Shown: in pieces, positions 22,009 to 32,397 of the stretch
Layout: each line of letters starts with the position of its first letter
How positions within the stretch are numbered: the stretch's first letter is position 1
NCBI GenBank assembly: GCA_037176885.1
Contig: JAWWNJ010000020.1
Span: 558,001 to 622,000 of the forward strand
Direction of reading: 5' to 3'
DNA: 64,000 bases
From: Favolaschia claudopus
Taxonomy: Eukaryota > Basidiomycota > Agaricomycetes > Agaricales > Mycenaceae
Notes under the pieces: generated by a model
Told to the model about the DNA's origin: nothing
Databases searched by the model: none
The model's input: only the letters and a program-made list of their open reading frames with translations
Made by a program: the position numbers and the translations under genes

Positions 22009-22934
22009 TCAGCCCCGGTCGCGTATACGCCGAGGGAAATCAATTCGTTGGCGGGCGGGTGAGGTTAGACGCGGTGGGTAGGCGGGAGCGTCCGACGCTG
22101 AGCCGATGAAGTCGGCGCTAGGTGTTGACGAAGACGAAGCATTTGAGACTTCGAGAGGTGCGAGCGGAGGCGGAATTCGCGGGTGCTCTGGGTACGGCGG
22201 TTGTGTTGGTGGGGATTCTAGGTACATAGCCGGGTGAGTCTCATCAAGGATTTCGCGTGCAAGAGTTTCATCAGTGCTATAATAGATACAAACCTGCTAT
22301 AATATCATTCTATACAACGGTAAGTGGTCAAACGATCTCGATGTGCGGAGATGACTGACCTTTGCACGATCTGACCCGTAGCCCTCAAAACCTCTTCGAC
22401 TGCGCGACATATAGCATCCCGACCCCCGATCTTAGATTTCTCGAAGAATTCGCGGTGCCGATGCCCGCAGCGACACTTGAAAACTCTCAGGGACGCTCCG
22501 CGCGACTGCAGTTGTCCATGAATGGCCGCTTCTGCTTCCTATGTAGGCGGAAATGGAAAGAAAGAAATGACTGGACTAACCCGTGAAGCGGACGCATTCT
22601 GTTGGCCAGCAGTATAGCCAACTGATCTCCCCACAGTGCCGGTATTCCCCTTGTCGCCGTCGAATGTCATTCGTCATGCCATATTTGACCCTCGTCCCCA
22701 GCGTACGTCCCGTTTGTGGGTCCAAGACCCTCTGTTCAAAGGTGTAGACAAAGCCGCCGTAATCGTGGAACGTTTCGAGCCGGTGTAACGTCGGAAGTCT
22801 CTGGTGGAATGGCAGGCGTGGTCTAGAGGTATGTCAGCGTACATCTTCGTCAAGATGGCACTGAACATCAGGTGTAGGAGCTCTTTTACTTGTCGTCTTC
22901 GGCTGGTGGTTCTCGGCTGGGATGCGCGGGGCAT
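22009..22934 (-). CDS. GIY-YIG superfamily protein, T5orf172/DUF1766-like (235 aa, 4 exons), cargo gene
   Basis: Proposed exons 22934-22890, 22800-22581, 22534-22360 and 22276-22009, all frame-consistent. The core reads YGGFVYTFEQ...VKYGMTNDIRRRQGEYRHC, matching the Y-x-Y / K-x-G-x-T / R-R pattern of T5orf172-type GIY-YIG domains. It continues with EAAIHGQLQSRG and a CRCGHRHREFF segment, like the family's E...H and C-x-C-g-x-HrEWF motifs. GIY-YIG domains are often endonucleases; the T5orf172 branch is mostly uncharacterised, so nuclease activity is only possible. The C-terminal 90 residues are Pro/Ser-rich. It is convergent with the transposase and lies inside the CACTA-type element. Acceptors for exons 2 and 3 were picked to keep the domain in frame and are the weakest part of the model. 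Confidence 0.6.
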
Positions 22935-23149
22935 GGTGGCGTCGGTGTTTTGGTCCAGCGCCCGAGTTGCGCGAGCTACGATGAGGGCTTTTGAGATGTA
23001 GGACTACCTTGGTCGATGTTTAGGCGGGAACGAGGTGATGGGAACGATGATTTAAAATTTCGATACAACAAACCTGCGATGAGCGCAGAGTGCCGCTATG
23101 TACATCATGTTAAACTCTGTCTTTGCTTGACTTCGACGAATAAACACCT

Positions 23150-23517
23150 CCTTGGTCAATTTGACCGTGGTACAGGACGGTCCGACTGTGAGGCCGCAGC
23201 CAGGCTGACCGCGCCGCCACAGCCGGTTTGACCGCCGACGCGGCTGATTTGACCGTAGTTTACGATCTTGTAAAAACATGGAATTTATGGGCAGTGATAG
23301 GCAGTATAGACTTGATAGCATGATATTGTGTATTCTAGGAGCAAAATAAAGACTTGTAGTAACATATAACAGGAACAGCCAGTTTGACTGTGTTGTGCGG
23401 CGCACAGTCGGCATGCCTGTGGCAGGCCGCGGTCAAAATTTAGGTGGTCAGAATAACCGCGCAGAAAATCAAATAACTGCGGCGCGGTCATACCGGCTGT
23501 GACTTCTCTCTACAGTG
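23150..23517. repeat. Right terminal and subterminal repeats of the CACTA-type element
   Basis: Contains TTTGACCG three times (about 23160, 23226, 23249), GACTGTG twice, CACAGCC and GCTGACCGCG, mirroring the left end, and terminates in the inverted CACTGTAGAGAGAAGTC end at 23517. Confidence 0.7.
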
Positions 23518-24181
23518 TAAGGGTCTTAATAAGGGTGCCTCCCGAAGTTAAGGCCTTAGGGTCTTTGTCGTGGTAATCTCCGGCCATGTCTGCCATCCTG
23601 TTCGGTCGCGATTCATATTGTGTTTGGCCAGATTCGTTTTGATTCTGGCTGGGGAATTCGCGTATATCGTGTATCCCAAGCCCAAGGCTGATTTGGACCA
23701 AAATTACTCAGCAGTGTCTCTCGCCTTCAACATCGAGCCTGTGCGATATCTTTTTGCTTTTGGGCACGTTCACTCAGGCAGTCGTTGATTTTCTTTTCTA
23801 ACATGAATGCGGTGATATTTAGGTCGTCTTCAGTTAGTTCTCGATCGTGGATTACCAAGCACAACCAGGTGCGTATGTTCCTGATTTCCTAATCGTCAAT
23901 GGACGAGCACTTCTTCCCGTGTTCGAGGGTGTCACGCCTTGTCTTTTCATTCCTTGGCAGGTTCTTAACGCTAAACCGAGTGCTTTGTATTTCCGAGGTG
24001 AATTTCCGGGTGTTGAGCAACTACAACGGTAGGCAGAAGCGTCCCTTTCCAGCATTCTCGGATGGTTTACAGGATAATTGAACCGATTTGGGAATTCAAT
24101 TTTCTTCAAGCCCCTGTGGCACAACACCAGTATTTTGCCCCTAGCTCAGTAATACATACTAAACGCTATCCCCCCAACACT
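23518..24181. other. No gene supported
   Basis: Begins with the TAAG target duplication of the 16.2-kb element. A frame at 23847-24032 (AYVPDFLIVNGRALLPVFEG) looks protein-like, but no family is recognised. Confidence 0.35.
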
Positions 24182-24194
24182 GGTGCCACCACGT

Positions 24195-24761
24195 AACATC
24201 TGCTTCGCGAGTGTCCTCGCTATGAGGACCAACGGCACATCCTCAAAAAAGTCTCTAGGGACATATCCCTGCCCGAAATACTGGGCACTAAAGACGGAAT
24301 TTCAGCACTAGCTGAGTTCTTAGAGGTGTCCGGAGCATTCACAAAAACGGGTCTACCCCGTATGCCGCAAGAACTCCCAATTTACGAAGACGAACCGGAA
24401 CCTCCAGACGATTTGTCTGATGTAGAGGAAATGGGCTGAGCGCAAGGGTCGTGCGCACACAGACCTGTCCAACAGTGGCATCGAAACACCATCCCGACAC
24501 CATTTCGGCACACCCGTCCCACCCTATACCCTTCCCTTTCATGTACATTTCCTTTCACTCATGCGCTATGGTCTTATGGTTTATGTTTCCGCTAATACCC
24601 TCGAAACCCCAAACTTGACTCCCACCCTCACACGACTATACTACACATCCTTCGGACACTTCCATCGCACTAACAACACCTTTATTTATCGCCTCCGGGC
24701 ACCGCGTCTTAGTAGATCGTGTACTTGTTGCGGTATAAAAATGCAGAGACAGAAAAAAAAA
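24195..24761 (+). mobile_element. 5'-truncated LINE (non-LTR retrotransposon) with 13-bp target duplication
   Basis: GGTGCCACCACGT at 24182-24194 is repeated at 24762-24774, directly after an A-run. The insert opens with HLLRECPRYEDQRHILKKV and continues to a stop at 24437. This is the cysteine-containing C-terminal end of LINE ORF2 (as in Tad1-like elements). About 320 bp of 3' UTR and the A-run follow. It is a typical dead-on-arrival insertion from target-primed reverse transcription. Confidence 0.8.
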
Positions 24762-24774
24762 GGTGCCACCACGT

Positions 24775-25379
24775 GACCAATACGTGTCTCGTGGGAAGGT
24801 GCAGGCGCCTCCAAGCGTCCGCCGCGCGTCCCCGGTGACTGGAGTCTACATACATATATGGCATAATAAAGGCGCACCACCATATAACTTAACTTACTGA
24901 GTGTTATTCTTATTGTGATTGTTGAATTACTTACACTGAACGGAAATGATTTGGCAACTACCAACTTTGAAACCGTCAGTGTTAAGAATCCAAGGCATAC
25001 TTTGTAGCTTCACTTTGCAACTAGTTTAGCTATACTACTCATATGTATGCTCCCCATACTTACCGCGTGGCTTGCACCCAAGAAGGTTTGCCTCCCGCAC
25101 AAAATATGTATGCATATTCTCTGCAAACATCCTGGGCCTGAAATTTCTTTCCGGCCTATTTCCCGCTGAGCTGAAATGAAATATCTCCTGAATCCAAGAC
25201 ACCGGGCGGCCGTGACGGCGGACGCTCAAGCGCTCAAGACTTGACGCAAACTGTTGAAGAATGCGATAATATTTAGTTGAGCGCTGCAGCTATGTTGACG
25301 TATAGCTTGGGGGGGCGAGGAGCAGGCGTGGGAAGTCACGTGCACGTGAAATGTCACTGGGTCAATTGCCCAGACTAGC
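24775..25379. other. No gene seen
   Basis: Spacer between the LINE and the ACCCG-rich repeat; nothing recognised. Confidence 0.35.
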
Positions 25380-25795
25380 TGACCCGCACCCGTACCCGGC
25401 AGTACCGTACCCGTGCCAGACCCGACCCGTAACCCGCGCGGGTTACCCGCGGGCTTGGCAAGACCCGCGGTATTCGACGGGTCAGCAGTAAATTCGGGGA
25501 CGGCAGGCATTGAACCCTGATTTTACCTCAAATTGATGGTTTCCTAGGTCGGCGGCGACGCTGTTTCGGACTCCATAGTGATTTCCGAAGTGATTTGGGA
25601 CTGATTGATGGCACAATCGATAAGCGGCAGAGGCGGAACGTGAGTTGCCGACGTCGGCCGACGTTAGCCGAGGCCCGCGGGTCTACCCGCCCAGGTACGC
25701 GGTATGGCGCGGGTCAGCGAAAGGTCGACCCGTACCCCTACCCGCAAGACCCTCGGGTACGATACCGCGGGTATACCCGATACCCGTGTCCATCC
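25380..25795. repeat. ACCCG/CGGGT-rich repeat region
   Basis: Dense ACCCG words in both orientations (ACCCGTACCCG, AACCCGCGCGGGTT, CGCGGGTATACCCG) flank a less repetitive middle. It resembles a GC-rich element end or a degenerate satellite. It is not telomeric: the unit is not TTAGGG. Confidence 0.5.
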
Positions 25796-26666
25796 TTATT
25801 CAGAGAGTTCACTCAAAGCAGTTCTCAACGAGAATTAACTTCGTTGAAGCGAGTTGGAATTAACACAACCAGCACCGCTCGTACTGACTTAGTTAGTAAG
25901 AATTAACTTTACCAAGAATCAGGTTAGTAATACCACTTAGGGTCACACAACAGTTAGATTGAACTGAGTAAATTGATGGGGGTTAGAAAGATTGTCTCCA
26001 CAAGAGGGGAAGACTCCTCCTTTCCGTATTCAAGCTAAATGAAGCTATGTAAATGCTATGAGCAGCGGTACAATGCTATGTAAGATGTATACAGAGCCTT
26101 GACACAGCAATGATTGAGACGCGTTTCAGTGTTGAAACGCGAGCATGTCACGATCATGTGATCTGTGACAGATCGTGGTCTTGTTACTGTCATTCCCGGC
26201 ACATCTCGGCATTTATCTCAGACTCGAGTTCTTGTAGGTTCAATGGTTACTATATTGGCTACATACTGATGTATCCATAACATAGCCCCCCCCCAGCCTA
26301 CGAGAACTCGAAGGATACATGCAGGCAATCAGAATAAATAAGTAAGCTCTAATGAGCGACGGGAGAAAAGCAGCAAGTACAAAGCGTACGGAGGATAAGG
26401 CATCGGAGAAATAAATAAGTACTGCATATCCGACTGAAATTTGAATATTCATACGGTGCATCTGGTATTCCAAATCCAACTCCCTCAACCGTTCCTCGCC
26501 TATAAAGAACCGAGCGATGTTATCCGCGGGTTGACGCCTGTTGAGCGGAATGTGAGCATCGTCAGACAGCGGCCACATGGCGAGATAGCAGTTCTCCTCG
26601 TGATAGGTAAGAAGAATCCGGTCGGCAGTTGGGCGGATGAGATGCACACACGCTGCCAAGACTGAG
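25796..26666. other. Mostly non-coding; small hairpin
   Basis: A perfect 8-bp stem hairpin GCGTTTCA/TGAAACGC lies at 26121-26140, and a CACGATCATGTGATC near-palindrome follows. A 171-residue minus-strand frame at 26240-26755 overlaps the next ORF region in another frame; I cannot tell which is real. Confidence 0.35.
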
Positions 26667-27257
26667 TCAAAGTTGATAGCGGAGGAAAGAGATAGAAATA
26701 CCGAAGTCCACATGATGCCGTAGATACTCGTTCCCCAGATAGTTGGATAGGGCATCGGATCCGCTGTAGCGATTGCCCCAGGCTATCATGTGCAAAAACT
26801 TCTCACGATCAAGTCCAAGTAATTCATGTTGCTCTGAAGGCAGTTCTCTTTCTGGATGCGAATACCGTTGGCCAAAGTGAGAATGTGATAGCGAGCGATA
26901 CACTGAAGGACGGTAAGGTGGCTGAGAGCCTTTTCTTTGGTCGGGTAGAAACGGTTCTCGAAGGTTCGGCCAACGTACACGCGGAAGGCCGAAATAGCCC
27001 ACGGTTTTTGCGCGCATGACGACAAGAGGAATGGATGCTGATATGTGACGTCCCCAGCCATGAACCCATGGATTGTGATCATGCCAGGCGCAGTGGTGAA
27101 TGGCGCAAAGGCGGTCGAGGGCTTGTCGATATTGGTGCTCGAAGATCGGAAGAGCGCGGAAAAACTGAGTTCCTTGATGGAAGAAGCCTTGAATATGATC
27201 CTCCGTGTGCGGCTCGAAGGTCAAAAGAGCCCCAATACCGAGGACGATACGGAACAT
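26667..27257 (-). CDS. Hypothetical ORF of 196 residues, possibly a gene relic
   Basis: Starts at an ATG and reads MFRIVLGIGALLTFEP with later protein-like segments (DREKFLHMIAWGNRYSGSD). A second minus-strand frame over the same bases also looks protein-like (WAISAFRVYVGRTFENRFYP, LTVLQCIARYHILTLANGI). This suggests one ancestral protein now split by frameshifts. No family recognised. GTGTATGC motifs in inverted copies lie just upstream at 27288-27360. Confidence 0.25.
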   Translation of the reverse strand: MFRIVLGIGALLTFEPHTEDHIQGFFHQGTQFFRALPIFEHQYRQALDRLCAIHHCAWHDHNPWVHGWGRHISASIPLVVMRAKTVGYFGLPRVRWPNLREPFLPDQRKGSQPPYRPSVYRSLSHSHFGQRYSHPERELPSEQHELLGLDREKFLHMIAWGNRYSGSDALSNYLGNEYLRHHVDFGISISFLRYQL

Positions 27258-27860
27258 GTAGGCTCGTTAATGGTGTTTGTGGTGATGGCATACACCCTAT
27301 ATGGTGTATGCCGTCCGAAAAGGGTGTATGCTTTTGATCGCGTCCCAAAAAGGTGTATGCCTTGATGACATCACAAGAGACACCAAAATGGGCAATCCGG
27401 CGAATGCCGAGACCCCTGATTTACTTTTCCGTTCGTTCTTGACTGAATTCTGCGTCTGAACGCAGTGTAAAAAAATGCAGTGTAGTATCCGAGGCTTGTA
27501 TTGAAGATGGGGGGAATGCTCTGCAGCAGTGTGGGCCGTGTCTCAATTTATCCTGTGGTTCTGAACATTTAACTGATATTCAACACTCTGCGGATACTCC
27601 TGGCAACAATTTTGAGTACTGGATACCTGAGATTATCGATGAATGTGGTGGTTGGCGAGAGAATATTTTTCCTCCCCTAATTTCCTTCCTGCTGTAGTGA
27701 CAAAACTGCCATCATTTTGGAGTTTACTCGCTCCTTCCATTTTCAACCTGGTAGTTGAACTCAAGTTGAACTATGTCAAGAGGAGTCAGGACAGAATCAT
27801 TGTGTAGCTCAATAACAGGAACTCTCTATTCTCTCAGACAAAATTAAGAGACACTTGGGC
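27258..27860. other. No gene seen
   Basis: Left flank of the short LTR element. Three copies of GTGTATGC and their inverse lie at 27288-27360. Nothing else recognised. Confidence 0.35.
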
Positions 27861-27865
27861 GGCAG

Positions 27866-29343
27866 TGTCAGGGGACTCCACAGCTATGACGTCCTTTGAC
27901 TTGGGCAGAAGTTCTCTGTCTCCAAGACATCATGCTGTGTGCTCACTTATGTCATATCTTACGTCACCTCTTGTATATAAGTAGTCCGCTGGGGATCTCT
28001 GATCCCCAGGTTTGTTATCGACTTGGCTCCTGGGCCCTTCTCCCCTTACAGCATAACAAACCTTCTATTCGACTCTGGCACTCTCCTAGCCCCAGCCGAC
28101 CACCCTACTTCCTACTCTGCCCTCATCCTACCATCGACCTTACACCTCCCTTGCTATGGCAACCCCCGCAGTTCCTCAGGACCTTTATTCCTACTGCACT
28201 CTCCTTCGAAGCGAACTACAGCGCGTCCACGACCGTCTTGATCGTCTTGAGTTTGGGGACACTGCAGCCTCGCCTGGCGCTTCTCCTGGGATGGCACTCG
28301 CTGGGGCTCTGAACCTTCAACCCCAGCCCCTACCCCTGCCATCATCGCTGTCGGCCACACCGCCATACCACTCGCCGAAACCCTCCCTACTGCACAGGAC
28401 GCACCGTCCCGCTACTCGTGTACGCTTGTGGTGCCTGACTCGGTCGTCGGGCATATCGTTGGTGTTGTGAATTAAAGCGGGGAGGGCGAGATTAGAAGTA
28501 GAGGTAGAATATGATTGCAATAGCAATGTTGGTTGGAATGCTGCTTCTAAGAAGAAAGGTCCGTCACGCCTTTCCGGGGACCCTGCCCCTCCCCCTCCTG
28601 GCCCGGTGCCGGTTTTGCCGAACGCTTCTGACGAGGGCGCTCGCCCGCTGAAGAAGCGCGCACACCCCGTCCATCCGTCTCAGCCACCGGCTCCGGTTCC
28701 ACCCCCTCCAGCGGCCAGTGCTCAACCGCACCCAGGTGCCGCTACACAGCCAAGGAAGTCTGGGGTGCGATTTGCACCACAGGAGTCTTCCTACCCCGCC
28801 TCGAACTCCCTACCCCATAACCCTGCCACCATCTCTATTCCTACGCAGGTAATGGCGTCCCCAATTCCTACTCCCCGCCCCAGCTCTACTCCTTATGCCC
28901 CCTCGGTGGCCATGCCCACTGCCGTCCCGTCCCCCTCTCCACGTTCAGTAGCTCCTTCGCCTATGGCCATTGATGCTATTCGACCTGAAAGGGGACGTCA
29001 ACAACAGACGGCACGGCGAGGTGGTGCAGTGTCTGCGTCAGATTCGCGGATTGACTCCCAGGAACCTACTCTTCCGTGGCGATCCAGAATTTTGAACGAT
29101 CGTTCATTCTACTGGGCTTTGGTCTTCATCGAGGCGACGAATCTTGAAGAGGGGGTGATGTCAGGGGACTCCACAGCTATGACGTCCTTTGACTTGGGCA
29201 GAAGTTCTCTGTCTCCAAGACATCATGCTGTGTGCTCACTTATGCCATATCTTACGTCACCTCTTGTATATAAGTAGTCCGCTGGGGATCTCTGATCCCC
29301 AGGTTTGTTATCGACTTGGCTCCTGGGCCCTTCTCCCCTTACA
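27866..29343 (+). mobile_element. Complete short non-autonomous LTR retrotransposon (TRIM-like), 1478 bp
   Basis: 185-bp direct LTRs at 27866-28050 and 29159-29343 start TGTCAGGGG and end CCTTACA, and differ at one base (T/C within CACTTATGTCAT). Target duplication GGCAG lies at 27861-27865 and 29344-29348. A purine tract GAAGAGGGGG sits just before the 3' LTR, and a TATATAA box is in each LTR. The interior has only a gag-like remnant and no reverse transcriptase, so it must have moved using enzymes from a related element, probably Gypsy-type by its gag and polypurine context. Confidence 0.9.
28156..29157 (+). pseudogene. Gag-like remnant of the short LTR element
   Basis: Starts ATGGCAACCCCC and reads SYCTLLRSELQRVHDRLDRL, a coiled-coil gag N-terminus. 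A shifted frame contains SRYSCTLVVPDSVVGHIVG, which resembles the start of a KH-type RNA-binding fold, then breaks at a stop. A Pro-rich downstream frame (28606 onward, PLKKRAHPVHPSQPPAPVPP) ends in ALVFIEATNLEEGV, the usual run-up to the polypurine tract. At least one frameshift and a large deletion of pol separate the parts. Confidence 0.6.
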
Positions 29344-29348
29344 GGCAG

Positions 29349-29859
29349 GGCCCTGTTTTTGATTGAGAATTCCAGCAAAATTTTCTCGTCTGGTGGAGGG
29401 CCCTGTCAAGCTCAAGACTGGAGCTCCAGTACAGTTGCTAGTGTTTGCAGCCATGAACTGAGCATTTCTTAGCAAGAAAAAAACGCAAACCGCACTTGAT
29501 GCTGGAATTTACGTGGGGCACTGCCGGGCCGGCCTTCCCGAGAGTTGCCGCGCAGCGAAGAAAAAATTGAGTTCTACAAGGCTAAATAGGCATGAAATCC
29601 TTCGAAATTCTCCCTTTTTCCTCCTTCCTTCTTTCCTTTTTCGGCGATTGTTTCTTCTCCTTCTGGCCGCCCACAAACATGATTACCGAGCCGAGGCCAC
29701 GGAGTCAGGACTCCAGGACATGCTTACAAAGCATTTGGACGGAGATTTGTAAGCATCTGCATTCCTTGCTTCCCCATTATATGCTAAACCACACATTATA
29801 CCCCTGTTTTTTTTTTAAAGTGCAAACTGACCGCCATAGAAACACTGAGAAAAAAAAAA
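29349..29859. other. No gene seen
   Basis: Right flank of the short LTR element; T-rich and A-rich runs, nothing recognised. Confidence 0.35.
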
Positions 29860-30110
29860 GTGGTCTCAATTTCTTATGGGTCATATACAAGAGACCAAGG
29901 GACATTTTGCCCAGTCTGCCCAATAGGAACCCTTCATTGAGCCTCTATTCAAGACTTGTATTGGGCAAAATTACCAATCTGGACCTTGGCATCGTGCTAT
30001 GAGCCATCGACGTCGAGCGTCACAATGTCACAGTGTGACGCTGATGTAAGGGTGCGGGGATCCCGCGTCTCAGATTTTCGCGCGGTGACTGAGCGATTTA
30101 TACGCCACAG
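29860..30110. repeat. Dispersed repeat, one copy (inverted relative to 62.5 kb)
   Basis: Shares about 220 bp with 62455-62680 in opposite orientation, including TGACGCTGATGTAAGGGTG, GGATCCC, GACGTCGAGCGT and CCCAATAGGAACCCTTCATT. Ends in TAAGGGTGCGGGGATCCC, the same terminal word as at 62.46 and 63.03 kb. Partial copy of a mobile or formerly mobile family. Confidence 0.65.
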
Positions 30111-31537
30111 TCATTCTGTGCTCATCCGGGGGTTTATTCTTGAGTTTCAGGAGCCAGAATGGTCTGTGTTGTTCTTATTTGTTCGTGACGTCACTCACTG
30201 TCATGAATAACCTTTTTTGGTAACTCGGATTGACAACGGATTTCAAACTCAGATCGACCGGTCTGTCTATTGACAGGCTTGCCTCCATAGACAGACGGTC
30301 ACCGGTCTAGCAGCACACATAAGTATGCTGCGGCCGCTCACAGCCTCTTGTCTCCCCCCACCGTGACCTCCCTCCAAGTCGCCATCGTAGAGCGCCGCCG
30401 CCGCCGTCATTCTCGCCAACACACTCTGCTGTAACACGGACTCTCACGACGACCACGCCTCCTTCCCTACGTCACCGCCCTGTAGGCTCAATCGGAGTCA
30501 ATCCACTCCGTCGTATCGAGCTCGATCTCTCTGCAGTGCGCAAGACTCTCAAAGGAGCAAGGGGTGGCGAAGGATGACCCGGGATGAAGTGGTTGGGCAG
30601 GCTATCATTGTGAGTGATTCTGCGAGAGTGCATTAATGCGCTCTTTCCCTGTAATTTAGCTCTTTGATGACGACAGAGCATTCAATGATCTGTCTAACTC
30701 GGTGAGTTGCTTCCCTTCTCTACCTCTTTTTCATTCTCCGTAGTGTGTTTCCGAGACACGCAAGCTGTTTCAGTACGGTTGATCGCGACGGTGGCGAGAT
30801 TTTGAAGGTCAGAGTATTATTATAGTAGTACTGCAACTGTATTGTCCAGTACTTGAAATATATCCTGTTTTATACCTCTTCCATGGAGTTTCATAAGGAG
30901 TAAGGCGTTGGGATAGCTGGGTAGCGCTTCGGTAGTACTTTCGGACGAATCATTGCGAAGATCATGACAAAATGTCATGAAAAAACGTTAGGAACGGGCC
31001 CACAGTCGTTAGGAATTTCAGGACCCCGAATCGTAACGTTTCATCATGAAATCCGACGAAAGATCATGAAATTTAACACAAATGACGAGGAAATACCTAA
31101 CCCAAGGTCCTGAACAACATCATGAATTTCAAAACCTTCCCTCTGCACAGTGTAGTGGATAGTGGTAAAGGTTCGTGCGATCCAGGTGCCTGATAGCTAG
31201 CTGACCGTCGCTTGGTTCACACAGCTTGACTTTGAGGGAAGGAAGAAAACATTGAACCGAACAGCATTTCGATCACCTTTCCTGTTGCAAGATTGCAGAA
31301 GCCAAATGAAACCACAGTGTGTCAGATGCTCAGAATGGAGAGAGGCTTTGTGTCTAAAACTCAATACTTATGGATTCAATATAAAGGATATTCTTACTGA
31401 GTTTCAATTTCTTGAGCCCGTGGGGAATACGAATATTTGCTACGCATAGATTCCCGGCGACGGGATCAGTCACCCTTTTCAGCAGTTGCATGAGTACTTA
31501 GAATAGATCAGCGAGCGTACTTGCTCTGTACTATGTA
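30111..31537. other. No gene supported
   Basis: Contains CGCCGCCGCCG simple sequence near 30395 and repeated ATCATGAAAT-type words at 30960-31130. Short frames are not convincing. Confidence 0.35.
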
Positions 31538-31782
31538 CTGTACTATTTCGACCAAGTGTTCACTAGGTGTCACCTGTCACCTACAATGTTCACTGAACAA
31601 AGTGTTCAGAGCACAGTAAATTACCTTATATGGTAGGCCGGCGCATGCCGGCCCGATTTTTTTTGACGTTTTTCGTCCATTTTGGGCGAAAAAACTCGAG
31701 TGTCACCGTCACCACAACCAAAAGTGTTCAGTTCACAGGTGCCTGTCACCCGTCACCTGAACACTTGGTCGAAATACTACAG
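31538..31782. mobile_element. MITE of the CTGTACTATTTCGACC family
   Basis: Ends CTGTACTATTTCGACCAAGTG and an imperfect inverse, bordered by TA at 31536-31537 and 31783-31784. About 245 bp. The interior TATATGGTA and GCCGGC block is an inverted relative of the interior of the copy at 2987-3249. Confidence 0.75.
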
Positions 31783-31864
31783 TAGTATGTAATTCAGTAA
31801 ATTGCATGTACGGACTGAAGCTATGTTAGCGGTAATTATTTACCACTCTTTACTTTACAGCATA

Positions 31865-32142
31865 CTGTACTGTTTCGACCGTAGATCCATTCGGTTGCGT
31901 CACTTCGACTCTTCATCAGTGAGCGGTTTATCCTTCGGCGTAGTGCTGCCGCAAGGCGAGGTCGAGGTACCTTGAGGTGATGGCCCATCAACCTTGAGAT
32001 GACGTCAGCTCCATTCGGCTGTCGTGTCTTAGCGTCACTTAGCGTCACTTTGGAGCACTTGGGAAAAATTCCACGCCAAAACTTTTGGTGAGAAATACTC
32101 TTAAGTGACGTCAAGTGCTCCGAAGTGACGCAACCGAATGGA
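31865..32142. mobile_element. Truncated or composite MITE with a 22-bp inner inverted repeat
   Basis: Begins TA-CTGTACTGTTTCGACCG like the other family members, but no matching right end is found. TCCATTCGGTTGCGTCACTTCG at 31886-31907 is perfectly inverted at 32121-32142. A second, weaker inverted pair (31938-31985 and 32352-32402) surrounds it. It probably truncated the gene that follows. Confidence 0.5.
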
Positions 32143-32397
32143 GCCGTCACCTCAGCAGTCCACCTCGAAATTCACTCTTTTCACTTCATTTTCATTCCCT
32201 GAGCCATGAAAAAAGTTCAACTAGCCTCCGGTGACCCACTCATGAGCAAGCATCGTGTTTCCCCGGTGCTAACGATTGTTTTTGAGTATTGTTTCCGAAA
32301 AACGGGCTCAAGGCGCCATCACCTCGACTACCATAAATGGTAACAGTTTGAGGCCAAGGTCACCTCACCTCCGAGGGCCTCCACCTCGCGGCAGCAC

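Larger units (their letters stand above)
7296..23517. mobile_element. 16.2-kb CACTA/EnSpm-type transposon with cargo genes
   Basis: The left end at 7296 and the right end at 23517 are inverted copies starting CACTGT; 23 of the first 25 bases match and both differences are G/A transitions. The duplicated tetranucleotide TAAG sits at 7292-7295 and 23518-23521. Both ends are followed by clustered TTTGACCG, GACTGTG and CACAGCC motifs, as expected of subterminal transposase-binding repeats. Inside lie a Tnp2-family transposase gene (plus), an RTC4-like gene, an SPT5-like gene and a GIY-YIG gene (all minus). CACTA elements have CACTA/CACTG ends and usually 3-bp (2-4 bp) duplications, which fits. 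That the cargo belongs to the element rather than being engulfed host DNA is inference. Confidence 0.8.

Noticed and set aside
25380..25795. Telomere-like or interstitial telomeric repeat
   Set aside because: The unit is ACCCG/CGGGT in both orientations, not the TTAGGG repeat expected in agaricomycetes.
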